This document shows, one piece after another, positions 47,473 through 57,449 of a DNA stretch of 64,000 nucleotides. This DNA is from an uncultured Pseudomonadales bacterium (lineage in GTDB: Bacteria > Pseudomonadota > Gammaproteobacteria > Pseudomonadales > Azotimanducaceae), in the NCBI GenBank assembly GCA_937775265.1, contig CALKBV010000013.1:1-64000 (forward strand). Reading direction: 5' to 3'. How positions within the stretch are numbered: the stretch's first letter is position 1; the number at the start of each line of letters is the position of its first letter. Both the position numbers and the translations under genes were made by a program. The notes beneath the pieces are model-generated. The model saw nothing but the letters and a program-made list of their open reading frames with translations. It was not told the DNA's origin and searched no databases.

Positions 47473-47500
47473 TTGATCTTGGTCGGCAAATACATAATAG
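47473..47500 (+). promoter_or_regulatory. Candidate promoter for glpK
   Basis: TTGATC at 47473-47478 and TAATAG at 47495-47500 with 16-base spacing, 32 bases before the ATG of glpK. Moderate match only; no GlpR operator could be recognised by eye. Confidence 0.35.
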
Positions 47501-47531
47501 TTCCGGCTCGGAAAAAAATAGGCACCCACAG

Positions 47532-49007
47532 ATGAAATACTTGCTAGCGATCGATCAGGGAACGACAAGCACCCGGGCTATTCTGTTCTCCAGTGAGGGT
47601 GAGCCATTGGGTGTTGCACAGCAGGAATTTGAGCAGCACTTCCCCAACGATGGGTGGGTCGAACATGATCCCGAGGACATCTGGCGGTCGACCATTGATG
47701 TCTGCAAAGAAGTGCTTGAGCAAAATGAAGTGTCAGCTTCCGATATAGCAGGTATCGGTATCACCAACCAGAGAGAGACCACCATCGTCTGGGATAAAGA
47801 AACCGGTGAACCGGTGTACAACGCTATCGTCTGGCAGGATCGTCGAACCGCAGACTTTTGTGAAACCCTGATCGATGAGGGACTCGAACCCTGGATTACC
47901 GGCAAGACTGGGCTTTTATTAGATCCGTATTTCTCAAGTACTAAATTAAAATGGATTCTCGATCATGTCGATGGCGCGCTGCAAAGAGCGCATGCCGGAG
48001 AGTTGCTGTTCGGGACAGTAGATACCTATCTGCTTTGGCGCCTCACAGGCGGTGCTAGCCATAAAACTGATGCGACCAATGCTTCCAGGACCATGTTATT
48101 CAACATCCACGAGCAAAAATGGGATGAAGAGATCCTGGCCAGGTTAAATGTGCCGCGATCAATGTTGCCGGAAGTTGAAGACTGTAGTGCAGATTTTGGC
48201 CTCACAGATCCGGGCCTGTTTGGTGCAGCGATCCCAATACTGGGCATGGCAGGTGACCAGCAGGCGGCATTGATCGGGCAGGGTTGCTTCAAAGAGGGAA
48301 TGATCAAGAGTACTTATGGGACCGGTTGTTTTGTAATCATGAATACTGGTGGTGAAGCGATCGAGTCAAAAAACAAGCTCCTGACAACGGTGGCATACCG
48401 TATTAATGGCAAGGTTACCTATGGCCTTGAAGGTAGCATCTTCGTAGCAGGTGCTGCGGTACAGTGGCTCCGCGATGGCCTTAAACTGGTGTCCGAGGCA
48501 GCAGAAACGGAATCCATTGCCAGGGGACACCCGGTAAATCATGGCGTTTATCTGGTTCCGGCTTTCACCGGATTGGGTGCACCGTATTGGGACCCCAACG
48601 CCAGGGGCGCAATACTCGGCCTGACCCGTGATTCTGGTATTGCCGATATTGTCACAGCGACGCTGCAGTCAGTGTGTTTCCAGACTCAGGATTTACTGTC
48701 TGCGATGCAGCAGGATGGGGCGGTGCCAACGATCCTCAGGGTTGATGGCGGTATGGTCGAGAATAGCTGGCTTTCGCAGCATCTTGCAGATGTCCTGCAG
48801 TTACCAATAGACAGGCCCCGCGTCATTGAAACGACCGCATTAGGCGTTGCCTATCTGGCGGGGTTAAGAGCGGGCATATTTGCTGAACTGGATGATGTTG
48901 CTGAGAAATGGCAGCTAGAACAGCGATTTGAGCCTGTTATGCCGCCAGAGGCTGCTGCGGAACTCTATAAGGGATGGCAGGCTGCGGTCGCCAGGGTAAG
49001 AAGTTAA
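47532..49007 (+). CDS. glpK: Glycerol kinase
   Basis: Protein of 491 residues that phosphorylates glycerol to glycerol 3-phosphate. N-terminal phosphate loop [14 protein letters not shown] at about residues 5-18, then [16 protein letters not shown] near residue 78, the glycerol-binding [10 protein letters not shown] near residue 93, [25 protein letters not shown] and the C-terminal [20 protein letters not shown]. Length matches the family. No glpF, glpD or glpR is adjacent, so it is an orphan glp gene here. Confidence 0.96.
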   Translation: MKYLLAIDQGTTSTRAILFSSEGEPLGVAQQEFEQHFPNDGWVEHDPEDIWRSTIDVCKEVLEQNEVSASDIAGIGITNQRETTIVWDKETGEPVYNAIVWQDRRTADFCETLIDEGLEPWITGKTGLLLDPYFSSTKLKWILDHVDGALQRAHAGELLFGTVDTYLLWRLTGGASHKTDATNASRTMLFNIHEQKWDEEILARLNVPRSMLPEVEDCSADFGLTDPGLFGAAIPILGMAGDQQAALIGQGCFKEGMIKSTYGTGCFVIMNTGGEAIESKNKLLTTVAYRINGKVTYGLEGSIFVAGAAVQWLRDGLKLVSEAAETESIARGHPVNHGVYLVPAFTGLGAPYWDPNARGAILGLTRDSGIADIVTATLQSVCFQTQDLLSAMQQDGAVPTILRVDGGMVENSWLSQHLADVLQLPIDRPRVIETTALGVAYLAGLRAGIFAELDDVAEKWQLEQRFEPVMPPEAAAELYKGWQAAVARVRS

Positions 49008-49069
49008 CAACAAGTTAAAGGCGGTTACAGTACAAGAAGATACCCATCACGGATCTTCTCAAGTAGGCA

Positions 49070-50236
49070 CTAAACCGCTTCAACCAGTTGGCAGACTATT
49101 TCGCAGATCTGTTCTGCTTCGTCATCCGTAATCGTCAGGGGTGGCAATAACCGAATCACCTTGTCTGCGGCGACATTGATCAGGATCCCTTTCTCAAGGC
49201 CTTTTGCCACCAGGTCTCCACAAGGTGAATTCAGCTCGATGCCAATCATCAGGCCCATGCCGCGGATATCTTTTACGCAGTTAAGGTCGCTCAGTCGCTG
49301 CCTGAATTCCCCCATCATGCGATCGCCGAGTTCTCCGGCGCGCCTGGCCAGACCTAGTTTTTCGATCTGGTCTACAACGGTAATAGCCACCGCGCAGGAG
49401 AGAGGATTACCGCCAAAAGTTGATCCATGGTTGCCTGGGCCAAGTACCTCGGCGGCCTTACCCCGAGCCAGACAGACCCCAATGGGTATCCCGTTGCCTA
49501 GGCCTTTTGCGAGCGTCACCACATCCGGTTTGATACCGGATGACTGGTAACAAAAGTACTGACCTGTTCTGCCGTTACCCGTCTGGATTTCGTCCAGAAT
49601 CAGCAGCCAGTCGTTTTCGTCGCAAATCTCTCTAAGGGAGGCCAGATAGTTCTGGTCAGGAACCTGAATACCGCCTTCACCCTGGATGGGCTCGACCATC
49701 ACGGCAACTACTTCCTTGTTGTGTTCTGCGATCTGGCGAACGGCCTCTACATCGTTGTACGGGACACGGGCAAAGCCTTTCACCAGAGGCTCAAAGCCGG
49801 CATGGACTTTTCTGTTCCCTGTTGCGGTGAGCGTAGCCAGGGTACGACCATGAAAAGAAGAATCTGCAACGATAATCGTCGGTGTCTCGATTGCCTTTTT
49901 GTTGCCGTAAAGTCGGGCGATTTTAATGGCACATTCGTTTGCTTCCGCACCCGAGTTTCCGAAAAACATGTTATCCATGCCAGACATTTGCTGCAGTTTT
50001 TCAGCGAGTTCTTCCTGTTTGGGAACGCGATACAGGTTTGACGTATGAAGCAGCGTGGTGGATTGTTCGCTAATGGTCTTTGCTACTTCGGGGTTTGCGT
50101 GACCTAACACCACGACGGCAAGACCTCCAAGCGCATCCAGGAACCGGTTGCCATTTGTGTCGGTCAGCCAGGCTCCGTCTCCTTTTACGAAAGAGATGTC
50201 CTGTCGTCCATAGGTTGGCATGATTGCATCTGGCAT
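49070..50236 (-). CDS. argD: Acetylornithine/succinyldiaminopimelate aminotransferase
   Basis: PLP aminotransferase class III, 388 residues, acting in arginine and probably lysine synthesis. The start MPTYGRQDISFVKGDGAWLT matches ArgD. SGAEANECAIKIARLYG near residue 94 binds the cofactor phosphate, LLILDEIQTGNGRTGQYF has the Asp that pairs with the pyridine ring, and TLAKGLGNGIPIG carries the Schiff-base Lys (about residue 241). The related ArgG gene lies 3 kb downstream. Other class III transaminases are similar, but length and motifs favour ArgD. Confidence 0.9.
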   Translation of the reverse strand: MPDAIMPTYGRQDISFVKGDGAWLTDTNGNRFLDALGGLAVVVLGHANPEVAKTISEQSTTLLHTSNLYRVPKQEELAEKLQQMSGMDNMFFGNSGAEANECAIKIARLYGNKKAIETPTIIVADSSFHGRTLATLTATGNRKVHAGFEPLVKGFARVPYNDVEAVRQIAEHNKEVVAVMVEPIQGEGGIQVPDQNYLASLREICDENDWLLILDEIQTGNGRTGQYFCYQSSGIKPDVVTLAKGLGNGIPIGVCLARGKAAEVLGPGNHGSTFGGNPLSCAVAITVVDQIEKLGLARRAGELGDRMMGEFRQRLSDLNCVKDIRGMGLMIGIELNSPCGDLVAKGLEKGILINVAADKVIRLLPPLTITDDEAEQICEIVCQLVEAV

Positions 50237-50439
50237 GGTGTTCTCCGGCTTTTGGAAAAAGGGGCGATGATAAACCAGATCAATGAAGCCGGAAAGGGTG
50301 ACACCACGCGATCGGACGAGCTTATTCCAGTTGGACAGCTCATTTATTCCAGATTGTTTAGTAATGATTTGCCCATCCGTGCTTTAAAAAGGGTAAAATC
50401 GCCGTTAATTTAACGTTGACTAACTAATGAGACGAAGAA

Positions 50440-50766
50440 ATGGAAATCCACGAAACCATCCGTGAGCAGATAGCCGCTAACCCGGTATTGCTTTATATGA
50501 AAGGCTCACCTGACCAGCCACAGTGCGGATTCTCGGCGCAGGTAAGTCAGGTGCTGATGGCATGCGGTGAGCGTTTTGCCTACATCGATATTTTGGCGAA
50601 TCCGGAAATACGGTCCCATTTACCAGAAGTGTCGGAATGGCCAACTTTTCCGCAGCTGTTTATTGCTGGTGAACTGGTCGGTGGCTGCGATATTATCGTC
50701 GAGATGCACGAATCGGGTGAACTTCAGCCGATGATCAAGGAAGTAGTGCCAGCGGACGCAGGTTAG
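50440..50766 (+). CDS. grxD: Monothiol glutaredoxin, GrxD/Grx4 type
   Basis: Protein of 108 residues with the monothiol active site QPQCGFSAQ near residue 29 (CGFS), preceded by VLLYMKGSP, then the conserved WPTFPQLFIAGELVGGCDI segment near residue 67. These proteins bind a [2Fe-2S] cluster with glutathione and deliver it to target proteins. The gene is followed by rubrerythrin, another iron protein, 74 bases later. Confidence 0.95.
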   Translation: MEIHETIREQIAANPVLLYMKGSPDQPQCGFSAQVSQVLMACGERFAYIDILANPEIRSHLPEVSEWPTFPQLFIAGELVGGCDIIVEMHESGELQPMIKEVVPADAG

Positions 50767-50840
50767 TGTTTTACTGTTCGGGGCGCATCGGTATACTGGT
50801 GGCCTGCAACATTTTCATGACCAATTGGTGAGGAACAAGA

Positions 50841-51260
50841 ATGAGTTTAAAAGATACCCAAACAGAACAGAATCTTAAGGATGCATTTGCCGGGGAGTCT
50901 CAGGCAAACCGGCGGTATCTGTATTTTGCAGCAAAGGCTGATGTCGAAGGTTACAACGACGTTTCCGCTGTATTTCGATCCACTGCAGAAGGTGAAACTG
51001 GCCACGCTCACGGCCACCTGGAATACCTTGAAGAAACTGGTGATCCAGCAACGGGTCTACCCATTGGTTCAACTTCCAACAACCTGGCGGCGGCTATTGC
51101 CGGCGAAACCCATGAATATACTGACATGTATCCTGGTATGGCCAAGACTGCCCGGGATGAGGGTTTTGACGAAATTGCTGACTGGATGGAAACGCTTGCC
51201 AAAGCTGAGCGTTCACATGCAAACAGGTTCCAGAAAGCATTGGATAGCCTAGACGGGTAA
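50841..51260 (+). CDS. Rubrerythrin-family diiron protein without rubredoxin domain
   Basis: Protein of 139 residues forming the four-helix diiron core: [16 protein letters not shown] near residue 16, [17 protein letters not shown] near residue 47, [11 protein letters not shown] near residue 84 and [16 protein letters not shown] near residue 116 supply paired Glu and His ligands. The C-terminal rubredoxin domain of classical rubrerythrin is absent, as in the short erythrin/sulerythrin forms. Likely peroxide reduction. GAGGAAC precedes the ATG. A strong terminator follows. Confidence 0.9.
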   Translation: MSLKDTQTEQNLKDAFAGESQANRRYLYFAAKADVEGYNDVSAVFRSTAEGETGHAHGHLEYLEETGDPATGLPIGSTSNNLAAAIAGETHEYTDMYPGMAKTARDEGFDEIADWMETLAKAERSHANRFQKALDSLDG

Positions 51261-51278
51261 TTACCGGCCAGCTGAATT

Positions 51279-51308
51279 AAAAAAGCCCGCTTGGCGGGCT
51301 TTTTTTTG
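51279..51308. terminator. Bidirectional intrinsic terminator
   Basis: AAAAAGCCCGC, loop TTG and GCGGGCTTTTTTT between the convergent rubrerythrin and rnt genes. Strong GC stem flanked by an A-run and an eight-base T-run. Confidence 0.94.
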
Positions 51309-51316
51309 TCTGGATT

Positions 51317-51952
51317 TTAGTCGTAGTGTTCTTCAGGTAAGCCACCCAGTTGCCGCCAGCGATTGACGATAAGACAGAATACTTCGGCCGTCTTATCACA
51401 GTCGTACTTCGCAGAATGGGCTTCTTCACTATCAAAGGAGATACCTGCCACCTGGCAGGCACGGGCAAGAACAGTCTGCCCGAATGCCAGGCCGCACAGT
51501 GTTGCTGTATCAAATGCCGAGAATGGGTGGAATGGGTTTCTTTTGATGCCACATCGACTAGAGGCCTCGTTCAGGAAAGCCTGGTCGAAAGAGGCGTTGT
51601 GCGCGACGATAACGGCGCGCGAGCAACCGGTACGCTTAATCTCAGCTCGGATTGCGTTGAAAGAGTCTGTTAATGCGTCTTTCTCAGGTACAGCCATTCG
51701 AAAGGGGTGGTCGGGGTCAATGCCTGTAAATTCCAGCGCAGAAGGTTCGATATTTGAACCGGGGAATGGCTCTATGTTGAAGAACATTCTTTCGCCGGGA
51801 ACCAGGTCACCCTCATCGTTCATCTGGGGTATGACGATCGCACTTTCGAGCAGGGCATCAGTTTTGTAATTGAAGCCGCCTGTTTCCAGGTCGAGTACTA
51901 CGGGGAGAAAGCCGCGAAAACGATGCGCTATCGGTAATTTATCAAAGCTCAA
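51317..51952 (-). CDS. rnt: Ribonuclease T
   Basis: DEDDh 3'-5' exoribonuclease of 211 residues that trims tRNA and other stable RNA ends. The first acidic motif DLETGGFNYKTDALLE lies near residue 21, VIVAHNASFDQAFLNEA near residue 113 is the second, and EEAHSAKYDCDKTAEVF near residue 175 carries the final His/Asp motif. Length matches E. coli RNase T (215). It overlaps pyrC by four bases, the usual gammaproteobacterial linkage. Confidence 0.96.
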   Translation of the reverse strand: MSFDKLPIAHRFRGFLPVVLDLETGGFNYKTDALLESAIVIPQMNDEGDLVPGERMFFNIEPFPGSNIEPSALEFTGIDPDHPFRMAVPEKDALTDSFNAIRAEIKRTGCSRAVIVAHNASFDQAFLNEASSRCGIKRNPFHPFSAFDTATLCGLAFGQTVLARACQVAGISFDSEEAHSAKYDCDKTAEVFCLIVNRWRQLGGLPEEHYD

Positions 51953-53013
51953 ATGGCACCGTCACTTAAAGGGGGCCGATCCCCCATTCTAACCTGCCAG
52001 CGTACCACATCACCGCCCCGGGTAGGGACTAACTCATCATTGCCGAAAGTCAGTGCTGATGCTACCTGCCAGTCCTGGCGAATCAGTTCGATAGAATCTT
52101 CATTGCGTGGGACTTGATAAAAGTCAGCGCCAAATTCGCTGGTAAAGGCTTCAAGGCGGTCTAACTGACCCTCAGCTTCAAAAATCTCTGTATACAGTTC
52201 AAGGGCGGCGTGGGCTGTGTAGCAGCCTGCAGCGCAGCCACATGCGTTTTCTTTGGCATGACGTGGATGAGGGGCGGAGTCTGTCCCGATAAAGAAGCTC
52301 GAATCACCAGAAGTTGCGGCGCGAATTAGCGCCGCCTGGTGTACATTTCTTTTTAGGACCGGCAGGCAATAGTGTATAGGCTTCATGCCGCCTGCGAGCA
52401 TATCGTTTCGGTTGTACAAAAGGTGGTGGGCAGTAATGGTTGCCGCCACTTTGGCGCTAGCGTCCTGGACGAATTCCACTGCCTCTCTGGTAGTAATGTG
52501 TTCCAGAATGACGCGCAGGGAAGGAAAGGTTGCTGCGATACGACTGAGGATTCGGTCGATAAAAACAGCTTCCCGATCGAAGATATCAACATCCTGGTCA
52601 GTCACCTCGCCGTGAATGGAGAGAATGACGTCATGCTTCTGCATCGCTTCGAATATGGGGAACATTTCCTCTATTGCTCTGATCCCGAAGGCGGAATTGG
52701 TGGTCGCGCCGGCAGGGTAAAGTTTGAATGCGGGGGTAAATGGCGTCTCAGCTGCGGCCGCCACCGTGCCTTTGCTGGTCTCATCCGTCAGGTACAAGGC
52801 CATCATTGGTGAGAAACCCTCAGGGGCATGTTTCAGGATTCGGTCGCGATAGGCCGTCGCAAGCTCGACACTGGTGACCGGCGGGACCAGGTTTGGCATG
52901 ACCAGGACCCTGCCAAAATACCGGGAGGCATCACCGACAGTGCGTGCCAGGTATGCATCATCACGAAGATGGATGTGCCAGTCATCAGGGCGTTTCAGAG
53001 TGATTGATTGCAT
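51949..53013 (-). CDS. pyrC: Dihydroorotase, type II
   Basis: Zinc enzyme of 354 residues that closes carbamoyl aspartate to dihydroorotate in pyrimidine synthesis. The first metal motif DDWHIHLRDDAYLARTVG lies near residue 10, PAFKLYPAGATTNS near residue 94 holds the carboxylated Lys, followed by LSIHGEVTD, LEHITTREAVEFV and GTDSAPHPRHAK. Length fits PyrC of gammaproteobacteria (~348). Operon with rnt through a four-base overlap. Confidence 0.97.
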   Translation of the reverse strand: MQSITLKRPDDWHIHLRDDAYLARTVGDASRYFGRVLVMPNLVPPVTSVELATAYRDRILKHAPEGFSPMMALYLTDETSKGTVAAAAETPFTPAFKLYPAGATTNSAFGIRAIEEMFPIFEAMQKHDVILSIHGEVTDQDVDIFDREAVFIDRILSRIAATFPSLRVILEHITTREAVEFVQDASAKVAATITAHHLLYNRNDMLAGGMKPIHYCLPVLKRNVHQAALIRAATSGDSSFFIGTDSAPHPRHAKENACGCAAGCYTAHAALELYTEIFEAEGQLDRLEAFTSEFGADFYQVPRNEDSIELIRQDWQVASALTFGNDELVPTRGGDVVRWQVRMGDRPPLSDGAI

Positions 53014-53185
53014 AAGGCTCAGGTTTCATTGGGCTTGGCTATTATATCACCTTTGCTCGCCGGCGCGTGCGGGTTCCATCGGCTGCACCCGAGTTGAACC
53101 GTCAGGCTATGGATTTCAGGTGAGGGAATTCGAATTTTGCGAAAAAACATGTAATATGGCGCCTCTTTTTTGCGAGACACTCTGA

Positions 53186-54410
53186 ATGGCTCAATTCGAC
53201 AAAGTCGTTCTCTCATATTCCGGTGGTCTGGACACTTCGGTGATCCTGAAGTGGCTGCAGGAGACTTATGACTGTGACGTCGTTACCTACACGGCTGACC
53301 TGGGGCAAGGGGAAGAACTGGAGCCCGCACGAGCGAAGGCTGCGAGCATGGGGGTGAAAGAAATATTCATCGACGACGTGCGCGAAGAGTTCGTTCGGGA
53401 TTTTGTATTCCCGATGTTCCGCTGCAACACCATTTACGAGGGTGAGTATCTTCTGGGTACCAGCATCGCGCGGCCGCTGATAGCCAAGCGTCTGGTAGAC
53501 ATTGCCAACGAGACAGGTGCCCAGGCGATCGCCCATGGTGCCACCGGTAAGGGTAATGATCAGGTCAGGTTTGAGTTGGGTGTCTACGGATTGAAGCCGG
53601 ATGTCACTGTAATTGCACCTTGGCGCGAGTGGGACCTGAATTCCCGGGAATCGCTGATAGAGTTTTGTGGAGCAGCACCAGATCAAGGTAGACCGGCAGC
53701 ACGAGGGGCAAAAATCACCCTATTCGATGGACGCGAACCTGCTGCACATATCCTATGAAGGGGGAATCCTTGAGGACCCATCCGCGGAGCCGGAAGAGTC
53801 GATGTGGTTATGGTCTGTTTCCCCGGAAGACGCGCCGGATACTGCAACCTATATCGAACTGGAATATCTGAAAGGTGACGTGGTCGCGATAGACGGCAAG
53901 GCGCTGTCACCGGCCGAGGTGTTGGCGCAACTGAACACGGTGGGTGGCGCAAATGGCATTGGTCGCGTGGATATCGTTGAAAATCGCTATGTAGGAATGA
54001 AGGCACGTGGCTGTTACGAGACTCCGGGTGGCACAATCCTGCTGAAAGGCCACCGCGCAATTGAATCCATCACTCTGGACCGCGAACTAGCTCACCTGAA
54101 AGACGAACTGATGCCACGATATGCATCGCTCATCTATAATGGCTACTGGTGGTCGCCAGAGCGTAAGGCGCTGCAGGCACTGATCGATGATTCCCAGGAG
54201 AACGTGAACGGTAAAGTCCGGCTCAAACTTTACAAGGGCAATGTGATTGTCGTCGGGCGGGAATCAGCAGCCGATAGCCTGTATGACGCTGATATTGTCA
54301 CCTTTGAGGACGATGCCGGAGCCTATGACCAGTCTGACGCTGGCGGATTTATCAAACTAAATGCGCTGCGACTGAAACTTGCGAGCAAGCTGGGTCGCAA
54401 GCTGACCTAG
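53186..54410 (+). CDS. argG: Argininosuccinate synthase, frameshifted
   Basis: Ligates citrulline and aspartate in arginine synthesis. The first frame (from ATG 53186) starts [20 protein letters not shown], the PP-loop, and includes [19 protein letters not shown]. It leaves the family sequence after RESLIEFC and stops at 53758. The second frame continues [37 protein letters not shown] and the C-terminal [18 protein letters not shown]. Removing one G of the GG at 53669-53670 gives a continuous protein of about 407 residues. As given, synthase would be lost and the cell would need arginine; a base-call error is more likely. Confidence 0.92.
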
Positions 54411-54416
54411 GTAACA

Positions 54417-54557
54417 TCTGATTAAGGCCTTTTTCTGCGATGGCTGCGTTGAACCCGTGCTCGTAACCTCGCGAAACTAAGACCTTTCGCGAACTTCTCC
54501 GTGCGGGTTCGCCTTTCCCTCGCAAGAAGCCCTCACAAAAAAATGCAATTAATCAGA
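54417..54557. repeat. 141-bp intergenic element with inverted ends and inner hairpins
   Basis: The ends TCTGATTAA and TTAATCAGA are exact inverted repeats. Inside, GAACCCG at 54451 pairs with CGGGTTC at 54504-54510, and TCGCGAA pairs with TTCGCGA around ACTAAGACC. It has no coding capacity and lies between convergent argG and nth. The layout suggests a small non-autonomous mobile or REP-like unit. Confidence 0.7.
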
Positions 54558-54572
54558 AGTTCCCGGGAGTGA

Positions 54573-55211
54573 TCAGTCGAGTTCGGTCTTGTCCTTGAAC
54601 TCACAGAGGTCGGAGATCACACAAGCGCCGCACCTGGGTTTCCTTGCTGTGCAGATGTATCTTCCGTGCAGGATCAACCAGTGATGTGAGTCCCGGATAA
54701 ATTCGTCCGGGATGACCTTCAGTAACTTCTTTTCGACCTGCAGTACATTTTTGCCAGGTGCGAATTTTGTCCGGTTCGAGATTCGAAAGATGTGGGTATC
54801 CACTGCCATGGTGGGTTCGCCAAAAGCGGTGTTCAGTACTACGTTCGCGGTCTTCCTGCCGACGCCGGGCAGTGCTTCCAGGGCCTCTCTTGTCCTGGGT
54901 ACTTCAGAGCTGTGTTCGGTGGTAAGAATCCTGCACGTCTTGATGATGTTCTCGGCCTTGGTGTTATACAGGCCAATCGTTTTCACATAACGCTTAAGCT
55001 TGTTGAGCCCGAGAGCAGAGATTGCTTCCGGTGTATTGGCGACGGCGTAGAGTTTTTCCGTGGCTTTGTTGACGCTGACGTCCGTTGCCTGGGCCGACAG
55101 GATAACCGATATCAGTAGCTCAAAGACTGAGTCGTACTTGAGTTCTGTCTCTGGGTTCGGGTTTTCTGTTCGCAGGCGCGACAGGATTGCTACTCTTTTT
55201 TCAGCGTTCAA
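54573..55211 (-). CDS. nth: Endonuclease III
   Basis: DNA glycosylase/AP lyase of 212 residues that removes oxidised pyrimidines. The HhH motif LEALPGVGRKTANVVLNTAF near residue 107 contains the catalytic Lys, and VDTHIFRISNR holds the catalytic Asp. The C-terminal [4Fe-4S] motif is ARKPRCGACVISDLCEF with a preceding Cys (C-x6-C-x2-C-x5-C). It is translationally coupled to rsxE (four-base overlap), the standard end of the rsx operon. Confidence 0.97.
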   Translation of the reverse strand: MNAEKRVAILSRLRTENPNPETELKYDSVFELLISVILSAQATDVSVNKATEKLYAVANTPEAISALGLNKLKRYVKTIGLYNTKAENIIKTCRILTTEHSSEVPRTREALEALPGVGRKTANVVLNTAFGEPTMAVDTHIFRISNRTKFAPGKNVLQVEKKLLKVIPDEFIRDSHHWLILHGRYICTARKPRCGACVISDLCEFKDKTELD

Positions 55212-55828
55212 CGTAAGGCTCCATCAATGACATTTTTACACGCGATCAGGCAACCCAGTGTCAGGAATGCGCCAGGGGGAAGGGCAAGCAACAAAAAGCC
55301 ACTATCCGCGAGCTGAATAGACATGTCGGGTGTCCCTGTTAACAGGTGAAGATTGGTGAACAGTGTGCCGTTACCAGCAACCTCACGAATTGTGCCCATA
55401 AGAAGCAGTACCAGCAGGAAGCCTGTACCCATCATCAGGCCGTCAAATGTTGACGAGATAATTGGGTTCTTTGACGCAAATGCCTCGGCCCTGCCAAGCA
55501 GGGTGCAGTTTGTGACGATCAGCGCAACGAACAGCCCGATACGCTGGTGCATGTCGAAGAACCAGTACTGCAGGCTGAGATCTGCCAGGGTGACAAAGGT
55601 GGCAATCACCAGGATCTGGACCGGTAACCGGGTCTCTTCATCCAGGAGTCCACGCACCAGGCTGATCGTGAAGTTTGAAAGGGTTAAGACGGCAAGGGTT
55701 GTCAGACCAAGCCCAAGGCTTGTCGCGAATGAGTTGGACGTTGCCAGCAGGGGGCAAAGTCCCAGCAATTGAACCAGTGCAGGATTGTTTTTCCACAGAC
55801 CATCTTTTGCAAGGTTGATCGCAGTCAT
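55208..55828 (-). CDS. rsxE: Electron transport complex subunit RsxE/RnfE
   Basis: Integral membrane subunit of 206 residues with six predicted membrane segments. Family hallmarks: GLWKNNPALVQLLGLCPLLA near residue 10 and NCTLLGRAEAFASKNP near residue 106 (with LIVTNC). Together with RsxA it forms the membrane ion/electron channel pair of the Rnf complex, including a membrane-embedded Fe-S site between the two. It overlaps rsxG and nth by four bases each. Confidence 0.95.
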   Translation of the reverse strand: MTAINLAKDGLWKNNPALVQLLGLCPLLATSNSFATSLGLGLTTLAVLTLSNFTISLVRGLLDEETRLPVQILVIATFVTLADLSLQYWFFDMHQRIGLFVALIVTNCTLLGRAEAFASKNPIISSTFDGLMMGTGFLLVLLLMGTIREVAGNGTLFTNLHLLTGTPDMSIQLADSGFLLLALPPGAFLTLGCLIACKNVIDGALR

Positions 55829-56367
55829 TCGGAAAGCACCTCAGCAATGGCGCCGGTTACTGCCCTGGAAGTAATGGTGGCGCCTGAAATAGCATCGATG
55901 TCACCTTCGGGAGATAGTGTCCAGTCAGTGTCGCGGGCAGACTTTCCTGCAAACTGGTGTATCCAGCTAGAGACATCCGGTTCAATCTTGTCGCCGATCC
56001 CAGGAGTTTCTTCATGATGAATGACTCGAACGCTGATGATCTTTCTATCCTGGGTTGAAGACTTCAGGGATAATGCAATCAGTAGATCGATTTCTCCGTT
56101 GTAACCGCGGCTGGTCATGAACGGCTCAATCGTGCCGACTTGAGTCCCTTTTCGGAACACATTGTAACCACTAATGGATTTCTCAAGTTCTGCGCCGTTC
56201 ACCATCTCCCGAAGTATTCGTTCCTCATAGTGACGCTGGTTGGATTGAATGGTCTGTTGCGTGATTTGATGGGTAAACGCCAGGAGAAAAGCGCAGGTGA
56301 GCGCCAGCACCGTGGGTTTCAGGATCTTCATGTGAGTGGTCAAGCGGGTGGTCATGCGGATAGTCAT
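55825..56367 (-). CDS. rsxG: Electron transport complex subunit RsxG/RnfG
   Basis: Membrane-anchored flavoprotein of up to 180 residues with covalent FMN. An N-terminal membrane segment around PTVLALTCAFLLAFTHQ is followed by a periplasmic FMN-binding domain. The attachment motif DAISGATITSRAVTGAI near residue 158 has the SGAT threonine for flavinylation. The first 12 residues before MKILKP are Thr/Arg-rich and repetitive, so the ATG at 56331 may be the true start. It lies between rsxD and rsxE. Confidence 0.93.
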   Translation of the reverse strand: MTIRMTTRLTTHMKILKPTVLALTCAFLLAFTHQITQQTIQSNQRHYEERILREMVNGAELEKSISGYNVFRKGTQVGTIEPFMTSRGYNGEIDLLIALSLKSSTQDRKIISVRVIHHEETPGIGDKIEPDVSSWIHQFAGKSARDTDWTLSPEGDIDAISGATITSRAVTGAIAEVLSE

Positions 56368-57380
56368 GTGGGTTTCATCCTTGATTGATCCCGCAGGACA
56401 AACACATGGTCAATCAATGGTGCGGTCGCATTCATCAGGAGTATCGCAAACGCGACCCCCTCGGGGTATGCGCCCCAGGAGCGGATGATGAATACGATCA
56501 GGCCCACGCCCGCCCCGAACACCAGCAGTCCCACCCTGTGGCCGGGAGAGGTCACAGGATCTGTCGCGATAAAAAAGGCCGTAAGCATGCTGGCCCCGGT
56601 AAACAAGGTGAATGCTGGCGAACCAAGGCTCGCGGAAGACCCGCCGTCATAAAATACCAGTGAAAGTACCCCTAATGTTACTAGAAACGAAGCAGGTATC
56701 TGCCAGGGGATGAGTTTTCGGTAAAGCAGAAACAGGCCGCCCATAAGAAATGCCAGGTTAATGCTCGCCCAGGTTTGCCAGTTGGTTTCCTGCGTACCTG
56801 ATACAGAAAAGAACTCATCGTTGGTGGAAGCAATTCGGAACTTATAGGCATCGAGTGGGGTCGCAGCCGTTATCCCGTCATAGTGTTCCTGGGCTGCACT
56901 GGTGTTCAATTTTGTGGTGAAACTGGTGCCTGCGTCTGTGAATCCTGAGTTTGTGGAGAATGGCGCGGGCCAGTGAGACATCGCGAGGGGGAATGAAATA
57001 ATCAGCATGGCGAATCCAACCATCGCAGGGTTAAACACATTATTCCCCGACCCTCCATAAAGGTGTTTGCCAAAGACAACCGCAAAGCCTGCACCGATGG
57101 CAACCATCCAGAAGGGCAGTAAGGGGGGCAGGCAGAGACCTAGCAGAGCGCCGGTCAGTGCAGCCGTACCATCGGCCAGTGAGCTCAGGGGGAGGGAACG
57201 CAGTTTTAGTACCAATGCTTCACCAATGACGGCGGTCAGCGATGCTACCGCCACGTTCAGCAATACCCCTATGCCAAAGTGCCAGGCAAAAACGGCGAAC
57301 CCCGGTAGTAGGGCTAGCAGTGTGATGTGCATGATCTGGGCTGTTTTATTGCCGTTCATGGCTTTTTTTGTATCTCTCAA
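56364..57380 (-). CDS. rsxD: Electron transport complex subunit RsxD/RnfD
   Basis: Membrane flavoprotein of up to 338 residues with about nine or ten membrane segments. Motifs include [19 protein letters not shown] near residue 110 and [15 protein letters not shown] near residue 167, the covalent FMN site region (Thr in TAATP). The listed start is a TTG that overlaps the rsxB stop; ATG 57359 (MNGNKTAQ) is an alternative. The first 8 codons resemble the last codons of rsxB because of a local DNA repeat. Confidence 0.93.
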   Translation of the reverse strand: MRDTKKAMNGNKTAQIMHITLLALLPGFAVFAWHFGIGVLLNVAVASLTAVIGEALVLKLRSLPLSSLADGTAALTGALLGLCLPPLLPFWMVAIGAGFAVVFGKHLYGGSGNNVFNPAMVGFAMLIISFPLAMSHWPAPFSTNSGFTDAGTSFTTKLNTSAAQEHYDGITAATPLDAYKFRIASTNDEFFSVSGTQETNWQTWASINLAFLMGGLFLLYRKLIPWQIPASFLVTLGVLSLVFYDGGSSASLGSPAFTLFTGASMLTAFFIATDPVTSPGHRVGLLVFGAGVGLIVFIIRSWGAYPEGVAFAILLMNATAPLIDHVFVLRDQSRMKPT

Positions 57381-57449
57381 GGCTGTTCATCCCCGCTCAG
57401 GGCATTTTTTGTATCGCTCAGGGCTGTTTCTCCGCTCAGGGCTGTTTCC
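57359..57449. repeat. Imperfect ~40-bp tandem repeat at the rsxB/rsxD junction
   Basis: GGCTTTTTTTGTATCTCTCA at 57360 and GGCATTTTTTGTATCGCTCA at 57401 align with few differences. A shorter third unit, CGCTCAGGGCTGTTTC, follows near 57433. The units encode the last residues of the RsxB fusion (ALSD/ALSG pattern) and the first residues of RsxD, so a local duplication has shaped this junction. Confidence 0.6.
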
